DNA from: Ktedonospora formicarum
GTDB taxonomy: Bacteria; Chloroflexota; Ktedonobacteria; Ktedonobacterales; Ktedonobacteraceae
Reading direction: 5' to 3'
NCBI RefSeq assembly: GCF_016587355.1
Contig: NZ_BNJF01000001.1
Location: forward strand, 3,873,721 to 3,937,720
DNA: 64,000 nt
Part shown: one piece after another, positions 53,857 to 62,459 of the stretch
Layout: each line of letters begins with the position of its first letter
Numbering within the stretch: position 1 is the stretch's first letter
Made by a program: the position numbers and the translations under genes
Notes under the pieces: model-generated
Told to the model about the DNA's origin: nothing
What the model saw: the letters and a program-made list of their open reading frames with translations, nothing else
Databases searched by the model: none

Positions 53857-55593
53857 CTATTTCTTATGCTTCTTTGGTTTATTGTTCTTGCTTACACGAC
53901 GCTGATCGGCTCGGGTCTTCATCGCTCGTCTCTTTTCTGTCCGTGCCTGCGTGTAAGCAGCGCGTAGCTCCTGCACAAAGGCTGCGTCCGGGGCGAGCTC
54001 TTCCGCTACATCAAGGAAACGCTCAGCCTCGTCGAGGTTTCCTTTGTTGATGTAGACCTCAGCTAGTTTGCCAACGATGCCAACATCCTCATCGGCTACT
54101 TCAAGCCCCTGAAGCAGGACATCTTCAGCGCCATCGAGGTCTTCTCGTATCTGAGTGTAGAGGTCTGCCAGGTGGATATATGCCTCGGTGTTTTGAGGGT
54201 CATAGTCGATGCTATGCAGGAGACTCTTCTCAGCTTCGTCGTAATCCTCCATGTTCATCTGGAGATAGCCAATATTATTCCAGATGTTGGGGAAGTCCGG
54301 CGCGATACTTGTCGCACGTAGGTAGTGCTGGATAGCCTGCTCAATATCGTTGCGATATTCGGCGATCATACCATAATTGACCGCGATCATCAGCGCTTCA
54401 TTTGCGTTGGGTGAAAGCTTTTCGGCTTCCTTCAGAAGCTCTTCAGCCTCGTCGAATTTCGCGTATTCGTGGGAGAGTTGTTGGGCAAGGAGGATCAGCG
54501 CCATGGCTGTCTTTTCTTGCTTCAGGCTTGCGCGTAAGTTCTTCTCCGCCAGTTGGAAGAAGCGTGTAGTATACTGCCCATCGGTCTCTTCTTGAGTTTG
54601 CGCGATGCGCTGCTGCACGTTAGCAAGGCTAACAAGCGGCAACGCGTTCTGGGCGGGATAACGGTCTGCCAATATTTGGAGATAGCTAGCGGATCGCTCA
54701 AGGTCTTGTGCGGTCTCCGCCAGCTTGGCGGCTGTTTCTAGTAATTCCGGTGTTATCTGAGCATCATTTGCCAGGAGCGCGTCGTGATATTGCAGCCCTT
54801 TGGCCGTTAGCATGACGCCTTGTAATACCTCTGAGAGGGATTCGGTAATGATATCGTTCTCTAATTCCTCGTCCTCGTCATCGACAAGATCCTTCTTATT
54901 CTCTTCTTCCTCTTCCATCTTTTCAGCAAGGCGGGCGAAGTTCTCCTGGAGTTCCTCTATGCGCTGCTCTAGCTCTGCATATGGGAGTTGGGCAATTTGC
55001 GAGCCTTCGTCAGTCATAGAGACGATGCGGGCTTCATTGCCTGCCGTGGTGAGTTGATAGCTGGACCAGAACCAGTGGCGTCGGGTCTCGCCGTAGGTGA
55101 TAGTCGCCTTGGGAAGTTCTGGCAGACGCGCGGAGAGCGGGGTCTCATTCATCTCAATGGACCAGCAAACGTCGACAATGCCCTCTTCTTCATAGTCCTC
55201 GTCTTCCTCCTCCTCGTCCTCATCGATGTCTTCGTCCTCCTCGCTGTCCAATTCTTCCTCGTCTTCGTCCTCCTCCTCGTCCTCATCTTCAATGCGTTCT
55301 TCGATAGCGCCAGGGCGGAAGTTAGCTGGTTGGGCTTCCGCGCGCCACTGCTCACGAAGCTCGATCCATTTATCACGTGCGAGACCTTGACGTAGTGGGC
55401 TATCGTTGGCTAGCAGGTCGTAAGCATCCCCATAGTTGCCCTCGGACCACGCGTCGAAGAAATCCTGCACGGTCGGCTCAAAGAGATCGTCTCCCGCGAA
55501 GAAGCTCTCGAAGAGAGCCTGGATCTGTTGCATTGCGTTGGTATCCTGTTCATATCCTTCTGTCATGGTCGCTGTATCCTCATTTCTTCCCAA
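53857..55593 (-). CDS. TPR protein with shared N-terminal domain and acidic segment, paralogue 1
   Basis: 578 residues. Residues about 30-90 (FDAWSEGNYGDAYDLLANDS, then GLARDKWIELREQWRAEAQP) form a small domain shared with the gene at 56110. Residues about 105-150 are a nearly unbroken Glu/Asp run coded by a GA-rich stretch. A second shared block follows (ETRRHWFWSSYQLTTAGNEAR...DEGSQIAQLPYAELEQRIEEL). Then come about six TPR repeats (LADLYTQIREDLDGAEDVLL and others). TPR arrays usually hold protein complexes. No enzyme domain. Basic C-terminal tail (KKHKK). Immediately upstream of rlmD. Confidence 0.75.
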   Translation of the reverse strand: MGRNEDTATMTEGYEQDTNAMQQIQALFESFFAGDDLFEPTVQDFFDAWSEGNYGDAYDLLANDSPLRQGLARDKWIELREQWRAEAQPANFRPGAIEERIEDEDEEEDEDEEELDSEEDEDIDEDEEEEDEDYEEEGIVDVCWSIEMNETPLSARLPELPKATITYGETRRHWFWSSYQLTTAGNEARIVSMTDEGSQIAQLPYAELEQRIEELQENFARLAEKMEEEEENKKDLVDDEDEELENDIITESLSEVLQGVMLTAKGLQYHDALLANDAQITPELLETAAKLAETAQDLERSASYLQILADRYPAQNALPLVSLANVQQRIAQTQEETDGQYTTRFFQLAEKNLRASLKQEKTAMALILLAQQLSHEYAKFDEAEELLKEAEKLSPNANEALMIAVNYGMIAEYRNDIEQAIQHYLRATSIAPDFPNIWNNIGYLQMNMEDYDEAEKSLLHSIDYDPQNTEAYIHLADLYTQIREDLDGAEDVLLQGLEVADEDVGIVGKLAEVYINKGNLDEAERFLDVAEELAPDAAFVQELRAAYTQARTEKRRAMKTRADQRRVSKNNKPKKHKK

Positions 55594-55641
55594 GCGTCTG
55601 GTGAATTCAATATGAGTTCATCGACGGCATGGCGGTGAAGT

Positions 55642-55872
55642 TCAAATCTCTTGTAGTTCCAGGATCTGTTCCACTGGCTCAGTATGCGCATATATAGGAT
55701 TACGCGTTTGTGGTGACCTCTGGTTGATGCTAGTTTTATGAAGTGCGTGGGTGACTGATTGGTAAATGGTTATTTGTGGTTTTCCCCATGTTTGCTCATC
55801 TAGAGACAGCGTGACGATTTGCTGTGTTGGTTGTGGCTGTTTGGCTCTTACTTTTGATGGTTTCTGTGACAC
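55642..55872 (-). CDS. 76-residue protein of unknown function
   Basis: Starts at GTG 55872 with AAAGGAT just upstream. A Lys/Gln/Pro-rich N terminus is followed by VTLSLDEQTWGKPQITIYQSV and a charged end (EPVEQILELQEI). No family recognised and no hydrophobic segment. It sits between the two TPR paralogues on the same strand and may belong to their transcript. Confidence 0.5.
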   Translation of the reverse strand: MSQKPSKVRAKQPQPTQQIVTLSLDEQTWGKPQITIYQSVTHALHKTSINQRSPQTRNPIYAHTEPVEQILELQEI

Positions 55873-55902
55873 GTATCCTTTCCCCTCTCAACTTGCAATC
55901 TC

Positions 55903-55998
55903 CTTATGCGGACACCTGAGCGCGCCGTGCCCCTGCATGGGGTCAGCGCTAGACGCGACTCCATGTGAGGCACAGCAGCGCGTTGGTGTCCGCATAAG
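55903..55998. repeat. dispersed inverted-repeat element, copy D
   Basis: Ends CTTATGCGGACACC (55903-55916) and GGTGTCCGCATAAG (55985-55998) are a perfect 14-bp inverted repeat. Both arms carry the same change relative to the other copies (GGACACC for GAAAACC), so pairing is preserved. 96 bases. The rest of 55873-56109 shows nothing else. Confidence 0.85.
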
Positions 55999-56109
55999 AC
56001 CTATATATCAACTGTGAACACAGAGTTTATGGGTAGGGTGTATATTCTTGCGTTTGTTTTGATGAGCGTGTGAGTATATACACCCATGCACATAGAGCAT
56101 GCCTGACGG

Positions 56110-58326
56110 CTATTTCTTCTTTTGTAGCTGTTGATACGCCGCCTGTACGACATCCAGGTTAGGATCGATTCGCATCGCAAGATCAAGCTGGCGGCGGGCG
56201 GTGCGCTCGTCTCCAAGGACATGTAGGACTGAGGCGTGGAGCGCAAGCAGATGGGCTGAGGTTGGATTCGCCGCAAGTCCCCGTTCCACTGTGCGCCGTG
56301 CCGCCTGCTGGTCTGGACGGTTCATATAGACCGCTATGAGCTCTGAGTAGGCGCGAATATCCTGCGGGTTCTGCTCAATAGCGCGTTTATAGTGTGTCTC
56401 GGCAGCGTCAAAGTGCCCAAGAAGGCGATGTGTGAAGCCCAGATTAAACCAGATGCCGGGCATGTCTGGTTTGAGCTGTGAGGCTCGTTCGAAGTGCGTA
56501 AGCGCTTCAGCCATCTGCTCGCGGCGTAGGGCGAGCGCGCCGAGATTGGCTTCAATGGAACTCTCTTCGTCTCGATTGGGCTTCAGTTCTCTGGCCCGAT
56601 GTAATTCGGCTTCGGCCTCGTCATTGCGCTCCTGGCTGGTATAGAGTTCCGCCAGCAGGATATGGTTGGTCACGCTATGATGTAGTTCTCCTGCCTCATG
56701 CAGCGTCGCTTCCGCCATATCCAGAAAGTGACGTTGACGTTCGGGCATATCCTGTATGCGCTGACTGTAGGCATAGGTAACGTAGGTAGAAGCGAGCGTA
56801 TGGAGCATCTCTTCCAGGTTCTCAGGGAAGCGTTGCACCAGGCGCTGAAGGTAAACCATCGCTCGTTCGGGATTGCCCAGCATCATCGCGCGCCCCAACG
56901 CGACCTCATATGGCTGACGATCAAGTGAGAGCAGCGCGATTAGCGCGTCCTGGTAATGGAGATCCTGGCTCGCGTCCCGTACCAACTCATCGAGAATAGC
57001 TTGCATTTCTTCGGGATTGGGTTGAGCCTGCTGACGTTTGTTGAGCTCTTCGTATCTCTTTTCGTGCTCCCTGACCTGCTTCTGAATCTCTTCAATAGGA
57101 AGACCTTGAATACGGGCTCCCTCGTCGTTGATACGCTGGATGCGCCACTCATTATGAGAGCGAACTACCTTGAAGAGTGTCCAGAACCAGCGTCGCCCTG
57201 TCTCCCTATTAACCGCTGTCCCCATTGGCATCTCAGCGAGGGTCCCACTGAGCATTGTTTCGCTTATCTCAAGTGACCAGCTAATCTCAATCTCTTTGGT
57301 GTTGCTTTGTCCTGCGGTGGCATGTGAAGGTAGCCAGAGTCCGCTCTGTTTGTTTTCATGCTCATGCACGAAACTCAGTTCAAGGCGAGACGGGCGTGCC
57401 TCACTGGCCCATTGGCGGTGCTGCTCAATCCACTGATCGCGTGTGAGGTCTTTTAACAGTGTGCTATCGTGGCTGAGCAGATCATACGTCAGTCCATAGT
57501 CGCCCATTGCCCATGCCCCCACGAAGTTGAGGGCAACCTCCTGAGCCTCCATCTCGGGATAGAGGAAGGTTCGTCCGCGATCCTGACCGAGGTCCTGAGC
57601 CTGGAAGACGCGCTTTGAAAGCGTGCTTTCAAACTGGCGATACTGTTGAGGAAGTGGGGTGCTGCGCCAGGCATTGACAGAGAGCGCCTCCTCAAGGAGA
57701 CGTTTCGCCTCAGCCAGGCTACACTCAACCATTGATCCATCAATTTGTGCTTTGCGCTCTTCGATCTTCTCCTGGGTACGCCGCTTGCCAAGCGTCTCTG
57801 CTTCAAAACCATTGACGCCTTGACGCCAGAAGTCAAGCAAAAACATGAATGTCTGGACGTCGCTATAGTCGTAGCCCAGCTCCCAGTGCAGTGTGAGTAT
57901 GACTTCACCCTGTTCACGTGATGGTGTAACGTATGCCTTCCAGAAGCGCTTAGGGTTCTCTACCTTCACTTCAACAACAGAGGTTCGAGTAGCAGGAGCC
58001 TGCCATGTTGGTTGTACTGAGACACCTTCCAGGCGGAGCAGCGAGCGCCGTGCCTCCTTGCGAACCTCTTTATCCTGGCTCACTGTATTGATCGCGAGCA
58101 GCACATTGGCGGCATCACTGTTCTGCTCTTTCCCCAGTTCTTTGAGCATCGCCAGTTGAGCGGTGGGTGAAAGGGCTAGAAGCTCATCAAGTGTGCTTAC
58201 AGTTGAAGCGATATCGGCGTCCGGCTTGAGACGCCTCGCCAGGTCATGATATTGTGTCAGCAAATGCTGTATTTGCTGCTGCTCTTCATCAGTCAGAGTG
58301 ATGGTTGTTTCTTTCTTCCGTGCCAT
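56110..58326 (-). CDS. TPR protein with HEAT-like and shared domains, paralogue 2
   Basis: 738 residues. The N-terminal 100 residues are helical with a HEAT-like repeat (LLAINTVSQDKEVRKEARRSLLRLEG). A mixed domain follows to about residue 260. Residues about 265-325 (FVGAWAMGDYGLTYDLLSHDS, DLTRDQWIEQHRQWASEARP) match paralogue 1. So do residues about 365-440 (ETGRRWFWTLFKVVRSHNEWR...DEGARIQGLPIEEIQKQV). About seven TPR repeats fill the C terminus. It lacks the acidic run of paralogue 1. Function unknown; a scaffold role is inferred from the TPRs. First gene of the group leading to rlmD. Confidence 0.75.
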   Translation of the reverse strand: MARKKETTITLTDEEQQQIQHLLTQYHDLARRLKPDADIASTVSTLDELLALSPTAQLAMLKELGKEQNSDAANVLLAINTVSQDKEVRKEARRSLLRLEGVSVQPTWQAPATRTSVVEVKVENPKRFWKAYVTPSREQGEVILTLHWELGYDYSDVQTFMFLLDFWRQGVNGFEAETLGKRRTQEKIEERKAQIDGSMVECSLAEAKRLLEEALSVNAWRSTPLPQQYRQFESTLSKRVFQAQDLGQDRGRTFLYPEMEAQEVALNFVGAWAMGDYGLTYDLLSHDSTLLKDLTRDQWIEQHRQWASEARPSRLELSFVHEHENKQSGLWLPSHATAGQSNTKEIEISWSLEISETMLSGTLAEMPMGTAVNRETGRRWFWTLFKVVRSHNEWRIQRINDEGARIQGLPIEEIQKQVREHEKRYEELNKRQQAQPNPEEMQAILDELVRDASQDLHYQDALIALLSLDRQPYEVALGRAMMLGNPERAMVYLQRLVQRFPENLEEMLHTLASTYVTYAYSQRIQDMPERQRHFLDMAEATLHEAGELHHSVTNHILLAELYTSQERNDEAEAELHRARELKPNRDEESSIEANLGALALRREQMAEALTHFERASQLKPDMPGIWFNLGFTHRLLGHFDAAETHYKRAIEQNPQDIRAYSELIAVYMNRPDQQAARRTVERGLAANPTSAHLLALHASVLHVLGDERTARRQLDLAMRIDPNLDVVQAAYQQLQKKK

Positions 58327-58500
58327 AATTGAGCGCGCACCTCACAACATAGTATCCTGTGGATTGTACCACGAAGTGAGGTAAGAGTCGAGCGGACCAA
58401 TAATTTTATAGCGTTGCTTTTATCTATAGCGATGATTGAGCTGATGTATTGGTGAGGGGATAATGGCACGAAGATTGGGCATCTGAATGCGAGTGGAATT

Positions 58501-58514
58501 GGTTTCCGCATAAG
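58501..58514. repeat. solo end of the dispersed inverted-repeat element
   Basis: GGTTTCCGCATAAG matches the right end of the element family (as in copy D and A). No partner end is seen within 150 bases, so this is probably a decayed copy. Confidence 0.4.
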
Positions 58515-58532
58515 AAGTAATGGATAAAAAGA

Positions 58533-58563
58533 GACGAGTGTTCGTGCCAGAAGAACACTCGTC
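58533..58563 (-). terminator. rho-independent terminator of the GT87-like gene
   Basis: GACGAGTGTTC (58533-58543) pairs with GAACACTCGTC (58553-58563). On the minus strand it is followed by TCTTTTTATCC. It lies about 30 bases past the stop of the 58593 gene. Confidence 0.85.
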
Positions 58564-58592
58564 CAGAAAACTTTGATGGGATGATAGGCTTG

Positions 58593-60134
58593 CTAAATGG
58601 AAGCCCGGGCGTTAAACGATGGTGCGATGCGCACCTTGCTTTGAGCAGGTAGGTTGTGTGCGACCTCGGACTCCATCGCTGCTTGCGGCAACAGCGGTGT
58701 GCGCTTCGAGCTAATCATCATGAAGATGGGGAAAGCCGCGCAGTAGAAGTACGATGGCAAGCTCCGCCAGGCAAAGAATAGCGGGATAACGGCGAGCAAG
58801 AACACCGCTTCCGGCTTCCAGCGGCATATGCGCCAGTAGACATAGAGCATTGCCATGATCGCCACTGCCTCAAGCGTTGAATATGCGCTAGTTGGCAGGA
58901 ATGGAATCAGGTGCGTAACACTTAGATTAATCAGGCCCACCCCCATGGGGAACATCGGATCAGCCATTGGAGCGAGCACACCCGAAATCCAGGCGTGAGG
59001 TGCCCAGAGAATGAAGGGCAGATTCGTGACCAGGAGAATCGAAGCCGAGAGCGAGCAGCGAATGATCGCAGCCTTCAGACCATAGTGTCGCCAGAGCATA
59101 ACAAAGTAGAATGGCGCGAGGAACCATGCTGTCTGCTTGCTTGCTAGAGCTAGGCCAAAGACGATAGGTGACCACCAGCGTTTATCGCGGAGCAGCCAAG
59201 CCACGACGAGCAGCAAGGTGCAGAAGACATCCAGGTTGCCGCCAATCGTCGAGCCCCACATCGGGACATTCGCGAAGCTCAGCAGAAGCACCCAGGGGCG
59301 CAACTCAGGCCGCGCGAGTTTCCAGGCAATCGCGATTATGACAAGGTAACTCACCAGATAGAAGGGGAGTACATTGTAGTTTTTGAATAAAGCGAACGGA
59401 ACAAGAGTCAGAAACGAGAGTGATGGATAGCTGACTTTTGACTCAAATTCGTTGGTTTCACCGGCTTTGAGCGCGGTATCCAGCACGCTACGGAATTCAG
59501 CAATGGAAGGGTAATCGTAGCGGTTGGCGAATTGTCCCTGACGCAGAGGGGTAGTCCAGTTGGGCTCAAGCGTGAAGTGCTGGTTGCGATAGATATCCAG
59601 CATATTCGAGTCTGTATAGGGATTGTGTCCTTCGAGGAGCAGCATTGCGGCATTTGTATCGAGCGACGTGCCATCATTGGAATACTGAGCTGGCAAGAAA
59701 CACATTACAATGCCACGCCCAAGCAAAATAGCTCCCCCAAGCGTGAGAAGCAGCGTTAGCAGGACTACAATCTTCTGCCAGCGTGCGGGATGCAGTTGAC
59801 GGACGGAGGTGGGGCGAGATTGTGGAGCCGGGCGAAGCGCCATCCACATTGCGTAGAAGCTGCCAAGGATCAGCACGAAAGGAATTAAGGAACCAAAGGG
59901 TCCTAGATAAGGAATGTACCAATCGTGGTCGATCTCATTGAGCGATTGTAGTATGAGAGCGAGCCCAATCCAGGTTCCACGTCTTTGTAAATCCACGACC
60001 ACATGATTTTCAGGAGAAACATCTCTCGTAAAAAAGACGTTCATCAGACGAGTTAGCCATGTATCGAGCATTTGTCGAGATGTTCTCTTTACAGGTTGAG
60101 TGGTCTGCGTAAGAACAGATCGCTGTACCATCAT
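58593..60134 (-). CDS. GT87/DUF2029-like polyprenyl-phosphate-dependent glycosyltransferase
   Basis: 513 residues with 10-11 membrane helices. LLLEGHNPYTDSNM near residue 170 is the acidic luminal loop motif seen in GT-C enzymes of the GT87 (mannosyltransferase) family. MWGSTIGGNLDVFCTLLLVVAWLL, FGLALASKQTAWFLAPFYFVML and the long loop before them fit the same family. It would transfer a sugar from a polyprenyl-phosphate donor to a cell-surface glycan or lipid. Acceptor unknown. A terminator follows. Confidence 0.78.
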   Translation of the reverse strand: MMVQRSVLTQTTQPVKRTSRQMLDTWLTRLMNVFFTRDVSPENHVVVDLQRRGTWIGLALILQSLNEIDHDWYIPYLGPFGSLIPFVLILGSFYAMWMALRPAPQSRPTSVRQLHPARWQKIVVLLTLLLTLGGAILLGRGIVMCFLPAQYSNDGTSLDTNAAMLLLEGHNPYTDSNMLDIYRNQHFTLEPNWTTPLRQGQFANRYDYPSIAEFRSVLDTALKAGETNEFESKVSYPSLSFLTLVPFALFKNYNVLPFYLVSYLVIIAIAWKLARPELRPWVLLLSFANVPMWGSTIGGNLDVFCTLLLVVAWLLRDKRWWSPIVFGLALASKQTAWFLAPFYFVMLWRHYGLKAAIIRCSLSASILLVTNLPFILWAPHAWISGVLAPMADPMFPMGVGLINLSVTHLIPFLPTSAYSTLEAVAIMAMLYVYWRICRWKPEAVFLLAVIPLFFAWRSLPSYFYCAAFPIFMMISSKRTPLLPQAAMESEVAHNLPAQSKVRIAPSFNARASI

Positions 60135-60421
60135 TACGTTATTGTACCTGCTTTATTCGTGGGTAGAGTCGAGGGATCCCCCTGGCGAAGGAGTAGTGAC
60201 AGCAGTATGTCGCCCCAGAATAAAGCCTCTTTTGCCTCCCATCAAAGTAACCGAGTGGGACGTTGAACGTCGCCATGAGGATGGACTAGAACGGCAGCTA
60301 CACGCTGGCTCAAAATGCCTTCTCTCTCGGTCCACGTCTTATAACGAAGCTAGGTGTGAATGCGTCACAAAAGAGAGGCGGACGAATGAAACACGATGGT
60401 GGAAGATATGAATTGTTGAGC

Positions 60422-60891
60422 CTAGATGCGCAGGCGATAATAGAGCTCGCGATGCTGTAAGGTAAAGCCAAGTGACTCGTAGAGTTGGATAGCAGGCACG
60501 TTACTCTCCCATACAATGAGGTCGATTGCCTCGATATGCCGTTCTTCGCGCGCGAACTGAATAATATGTTGCATTAGGAGTCTGGAGAGACCCTGCTTCC
60601 GTTGGTCTGGATGGACTATGACTCGTTTGACGTAGCCAACTTGCTCTGAGGTTCCGGTTGGTGGCAACATCAATTCCGCTTTGGCGCAAGCGACACCATT
60701 TACCTCCGCGAGGAAGATCAGAGTGTATTCGTGCGTGGAGGGATCGACCGAGCCAAAGTATTTCTCGATCTCGCGGTGAATGGAGCGCGTCGGCGAGTGA
60801 CTGAAACTGTCTAAATAGTCGATCTGCTCTATATCAGCGGGAGTAGCAAGGCGAATGACGGTTGCCCCCGCCGGGGGAGTTCATCAATCAT
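60422..60891 (-). CDS. GNAT family acetyltransferase, frameshifted near the start
   Basis: The main frame reads TVIRLATPADIEQIDYLDSF, YVKRVIVHPDQRKQGLSRLLMQHI (acetyl-CoA loop) and IVWESNVPAIQLYESLGF, a complete GNAT, but it has no start codon. An ATG at 60891 begins MIDELP in another frame. One extra C in the CCCCC run (G at 60873-60877) or one G in the neighbouring run joins MIDELPPAGATVIRL into a 156-residue protein. The two runs form a CCCCCGGCGGGGG palindrome, a place where sequencing often fails. Confidence 0.7.
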
Positions 60892-60929
60892 GGGCGAGTT
60901 CCTATGCTCTTTTAATATCTCATTCGGGT

Positions 60930-60993
60930 CCTAAGCGAAAACCAATGCCGCTTGTCGTGGCTAGTGGCTCCGGTGCTCAGGTTTTTGGATAAG
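60930..60993. repeat. dispersed inverted-repeat element, copy E
   Basis: Ends CCTAAGCGAAAACC (60930-60943) and GGTTTTTGGATAAG (60980-60993). Core AATGCCGCTTG and GTGGCTAGTG as in copy C. 64 bases. Confidence 0.75.
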
Positions 60994-61096
60994 GCGCAAA
61001 ATAGATCACACGCGTTCGGCGGCAGGGCATCGCTCGCTACTTGTGCTCTGCCAGGCGCGTATGTGTATGATCTATTGAAGTGTTGTGTGCGCTAGG

Positions 61097-61297
61097 TTAG
61101 TGCATCTTCTTGCGTGGAAGTAAGATGATGGAGAATAGCGCGTACCCCGCGCAGATCAGAATGAGAATGGAATAGACAATATATTCGCCATCGACCTGGG
61201 GGGCGCTGAGAGTTGAAACCAGCATCGAAAGGCCCCAGAACAAAAAGCCAATAAATACAAGGAAGAGCAGCAAGGTGCTCATAAATTTCTTGCTCAT
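61097..61297 (-). CDS. 66-residue two-helix membrane protein
   Basis: Starts at ATG 61297 (MSKKFMSTLLLFLVFIG), with AAGGACACC upstream. Sequence in the same frame before that ATG does not look coding. Two hydrophobic helices (about residues 6-27 and 37-58) and a basic tail (LPRKKMH). Family not recognised. Confidence 0.6.
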   Translation of the reverse strand: MSKKFMSTLLLFLVFIGFLFWGLSMLVSTLSAPQVDGEYIVYSILILICAGYALFSIILLPRKKMH

Positions 61298-61642
61298 GAG
61301 AAAGGTGTCCTTAACGTTTCGGGATGGTAAATCGAGATGTATGCAAATGCTCTCTGCGTTGGTGGATATCCCTTGGCAGCGGAGTTGTGCCCCCGTACGA
61401 GGGGCGACCCTGTTTCGCATCAAGACTTGCTGGTGACTGCTGTCTGGGCTCATATCAAAGCATATTAATTATAAGCATATTGCAGTATCCCCGCACGAAT
61501 CGAGAGAAAAATCTGCAAGCCCCGCAGTCGTTCACAGCTTTCTGCCAGCATTTACAACAAGGTATACCAGTGAAAAGCAGAAATGTCCAGGCATATTATA
61601 GCATAGGTCGTCGAGGGGCGTAGGAGGTGGTGAGCAAGCACA
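61298..61642. other. 345-base intergenic region with nothing recognised
   Basis: Between the Nudix gene and the small membrane protein gene, both on the minus strand. No gene, hairpin or promoter stood out. Confidence 0.4.
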
Positions 61643-62248
61643 TCAGTCCCGTAAAGTATCCCAGACAACACGATGGATCACGGCGCGAAAGCGTCCCCAA
61701 TCGCCCCAATCACCGAGTTTCTGGTTAGGTCGTTTTCGATCAGAGCTCAAGCTCTCAAGCTGGTCCGCGAGCGTGGGCAGTTCGGAGGGCTCGATCTCAC
61801 GGAAGGCTTCAACAGCTTCGTCCTCATCGATAGCGCCTAGCATACCACCTACCTCGTCAAGTAGGAAGGCGAAGGTATAAAAGGAGGGGCGTGTCTTAGG
61901 TGTTTCTGTTTCATAGGCTACAATAGCCAGGAAGCGTGTGATATTGACCTGGAGCCCGGTCTCCTCCTGGGTTTCGCGTAGCAACCCATCATAGATACTC
62001 TCGCCATGATTGATTCCCCCGGTCAGCAGGCGAAAGGTGTTGGGTGGATAGAAGTCCTTCTTCATAGTAATCAGGCGACCATTTTGACGACGTACCACCA
62101 TACAGACCTCGCCATAGCGATCTGGTTTGTTGAGTGGTTCATAATCATCACCGGTATAGAGTTCGGCGTTGAGAAGGATTGGGGTGCCATAGCGCTCGCT
62201 CAGGCGTGCGATTTCGTCCTGTTGGGCATGGGTAAGAGAAGAAAGCAT
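61643..62248 (-). CDS. Nudix hydrolase
   Basis: 201 residues. The Nudix box is complete: GGINHGESIYDGLLRETQEETGL, matching Gx5Ex7REUxEExGU, near residues 77-100. The N-terminal part includes a helix (QDEIARLSERYGTPILLN) and VVRRQNGRLITMKKDFYPP. Members hydrolyse nucleoside diphosphates linked to another group, in housecleaning or signalling. The substrate is not decidable. Confidence 0.9.
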   Translation of the reverse strand: MLSSLTHAQQDEIARLSERYGTPILLNAELYTGDDYEPLNKPDRYGEVCMVVRRQNGRLITMKKDFYPPNTFRLLTGGINHGESIYDGLLRETQEETGLQVNITRFLAIVAYETETPKTRPSFYTFAFLLDEVGGMLGAIDEDEAVEAFREIEPSELPTLADQLESLSSDRKRPNQKLGDWGDWGRFRAVIHRVVWDTLRD

Positions 62249-62361
62249 AGAAACTCCTGAAGATTAGTGGATTAGTGGACAAAGTATACGCGCGAGATGC
62301 GCTGCCACATCAGAGCCAGATAAGCGAAGATTTGCTTACTGGCTTGATATGTCTCTAAGGT

Positions 62362-62433
62362 CTTATGCAAAAACCAACCCTCGTATGAGGGTTGATGGTC
62401 GTATCAACAGAAGCGCTCAGGTTTTCGGATAAG
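62362..62433. repeat. dispersed inverted-repeat element, copy F
   Basis: Ends CTTATGCAAAAACC (62362-62375) and GGTTTTCGGATAAG (62420-62433). Core contains CAACCCTCGTATGAGGGTTG, a perfect hairpin, shared in part with copy B. 72 bases, just past the recN stop. Confidence 0.8.
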
Positions 62434-62459
62434 GAGAAACAAGCGCCTCGACGCGCGGA

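Noticed and set aside
40789..62433. Target-site duplications around the inverted-repeat copies
   Set aside because: Flanks compared by eye show no consistent direct repeats, so a transposition mechanism is not claimed.
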